Source: JBIIJL01 sp044233795
GTDB taxonomy: Bacteria; Pseudomonadota; Gammaproteobacteria; Legionellales; Legionellaceae
Direction of reading: 5' to 3'
DNA: 64,000 bases
Assembly (NCBI GenBank): GCA_044233795.1
Contig: JBIIJL010000001.1
Coordinates: 1 to 64,000, forward strand
The notes under the pieces were generated by a model. That model saw only the letters and a list, made by a program, of their open reading frames with translations, was not told the origin of the DNA and made no database searches. Every line of letters starts with the position of its first letter. Within the stretch, counting starts at the first letter, position 1. The position numbers were made by a program, and so were the translations under genes. Below are positions 63,549 to 64,000 of this stretch, one piece after another.

Positions 63549-64000
63549 ACATGCGATAATTCACCCTTCAGCGCGTCTTGCAGAAGGTGTGTCAGTGGGA
63601 CCGGGCAGTATTATTGGCGCGGATGTTGAAATTGGGGAAGGTACCTGGGTTGGTCCCCATGTTGTAATACAAGGGCCAACAGTGATTGGCAAAAATAATC
63701 GTATTTTTCAATTCGCTTCTGTTGGAGATGAACCACAGGATATAACATATCGAGGTGAGCCAACAAAGCTTGTGATAGGTGATAATAATATCATACGTGA
63801 GTTTTGCATGATTAGCCGGGGTACTGTAAAAGGTGGTGGCGTCACGACATTGGGTAATGATAATTTTTTTATGGCTTATACGCATATTGGTCATGATTGT
63901 ATTGTTGGAAACCACGTCATCATGGTTAACTACTCTGCTCTTTCAGGGCATGTTATTGTTGATGATTATGTGAATATTGGCGCATATGCAGCTGTTCATC
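63538..64000 (+). CDS. lpxA: UDP-N-acetylglucosamine acyltransferase LpxA, 5' part (runs off the window)
   Basis: 154 codons up to the window edge, in frame from GTG at 63538, inside the end of fabZ. Reading gives [20 protein letters not shown] and a left-handed beta-helix hexapeptide pattern, then [35 protein letters not shown], and the active-site [12 protein letters not shown]. First step of lipid A synthesis. No ATG is in frame near the start, so GTG is taken. The C-terminal part is not in the window. Confidence 0.93.
   Translation, partial: MIDEHAIIHPSARLAEGVSVGPGSIIGADVEIGEGTWVGPHVVIQGPTVIGKNNRIFQFASVGDEPQDITYRGEPTKLVIGDNNIIREFCMISRGTVKGGGVTTLGNDNFFMAYTHIGHDCIVGNHVIMVNYSALSGHVIVDDYVNIGAYAAVH

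Overview
The window is a chromosomal segment of a gammaproteobacterium of the order Legionellales. The evidence is a nearly complete Dot/Icm type IVB secretion locus (icmT to icmB, then icmF and icmH) set among housekeeping genes that look Legionella/Coxiella-like and moderately AT-rich. The presence of icmF and icmH argues against Coxiella itself. I cannot name the genus from sequence alone.

Layout. 1-70: the 3' end of a 5S rRNA and its terminator. 244-6831 (minus): a type IV pilus minor-pilin operon, fimT-pilV-pilW-pilX-pilY1-pilE. 6935-9359: an alpha/beta hydrolase, PncC, an AhpD-like protein and a small secreted Rap1a-like protein. 9489-13567: cytochrome c oxidase assembly and heme A genes (DUF2909 protein, surf1, a thioredoxin-like orphan, ctaA, ctaB, SCO1). 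13695-20704: rimK, a small HTH protein, an SDR, hemH, a cold-shock protein, a large MscS-type channel and algH. 20697-26704: ruvX (interrupted by an in-frame stop), pyrB, comM, ubiK, a PII protein, an EVE-domain protein, ygfA, a PA3496-like protein and a class IV aminotransferase.

26833-44960 is the Dot/Icm core: icmT, icmS, a divergent small gene in the icmR/FIR slot, icmQ, icmP(dotM), icmO(dotL), icmN(dotK), icmM(dotJ), icmL(dotI), icmK(dotH), icmE(dotG) with a very large repeat array, icmG(dotF), icmC(dotE), icmD(dotP), icmJ(dotN) and icmB(dotO). TATACT boxes precede several transcription units, and a hairpin terminator separates icmD from icmJB. Past icmB the locus is disturbed. There is an IS4-type transposase remnant, a palindromic repeat, an unrecognised 447-residue membrane/coiled-coil protein, then icmF and icmH on the opposite strand. 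A GIY-YIG nuclease remnant between inverted repeats follows.

51031-64000: a secreted adenosine-deaminase-like enzyme, the ctpA-envC-gpmI group, then the envelope cluster uppS-cdsA-rseP-bamA-skp-fabZ-lpxA. The last gene runs off the window. dxr and lpxD, commonly found in this cluster in other gammaproteobacteria, are absent here.

Functionally, DotL/DotM/DotN/IcmS form the coupling complex that receives effectors. DotO is a cytoplasmic ATPase, DotI/J/E/P/F are inner-membrane parts, and DotG/DotH/DotK build the core channel and outer-membrane attachment, with IcmF/IcmH stabilising it. The most unusual material is the FIR-slot gene, the expanded cysteine-bearing DotG repeat array, the orphan gene after icmB, the GIY-YIG/palindrome element and the ruvX stop codon.
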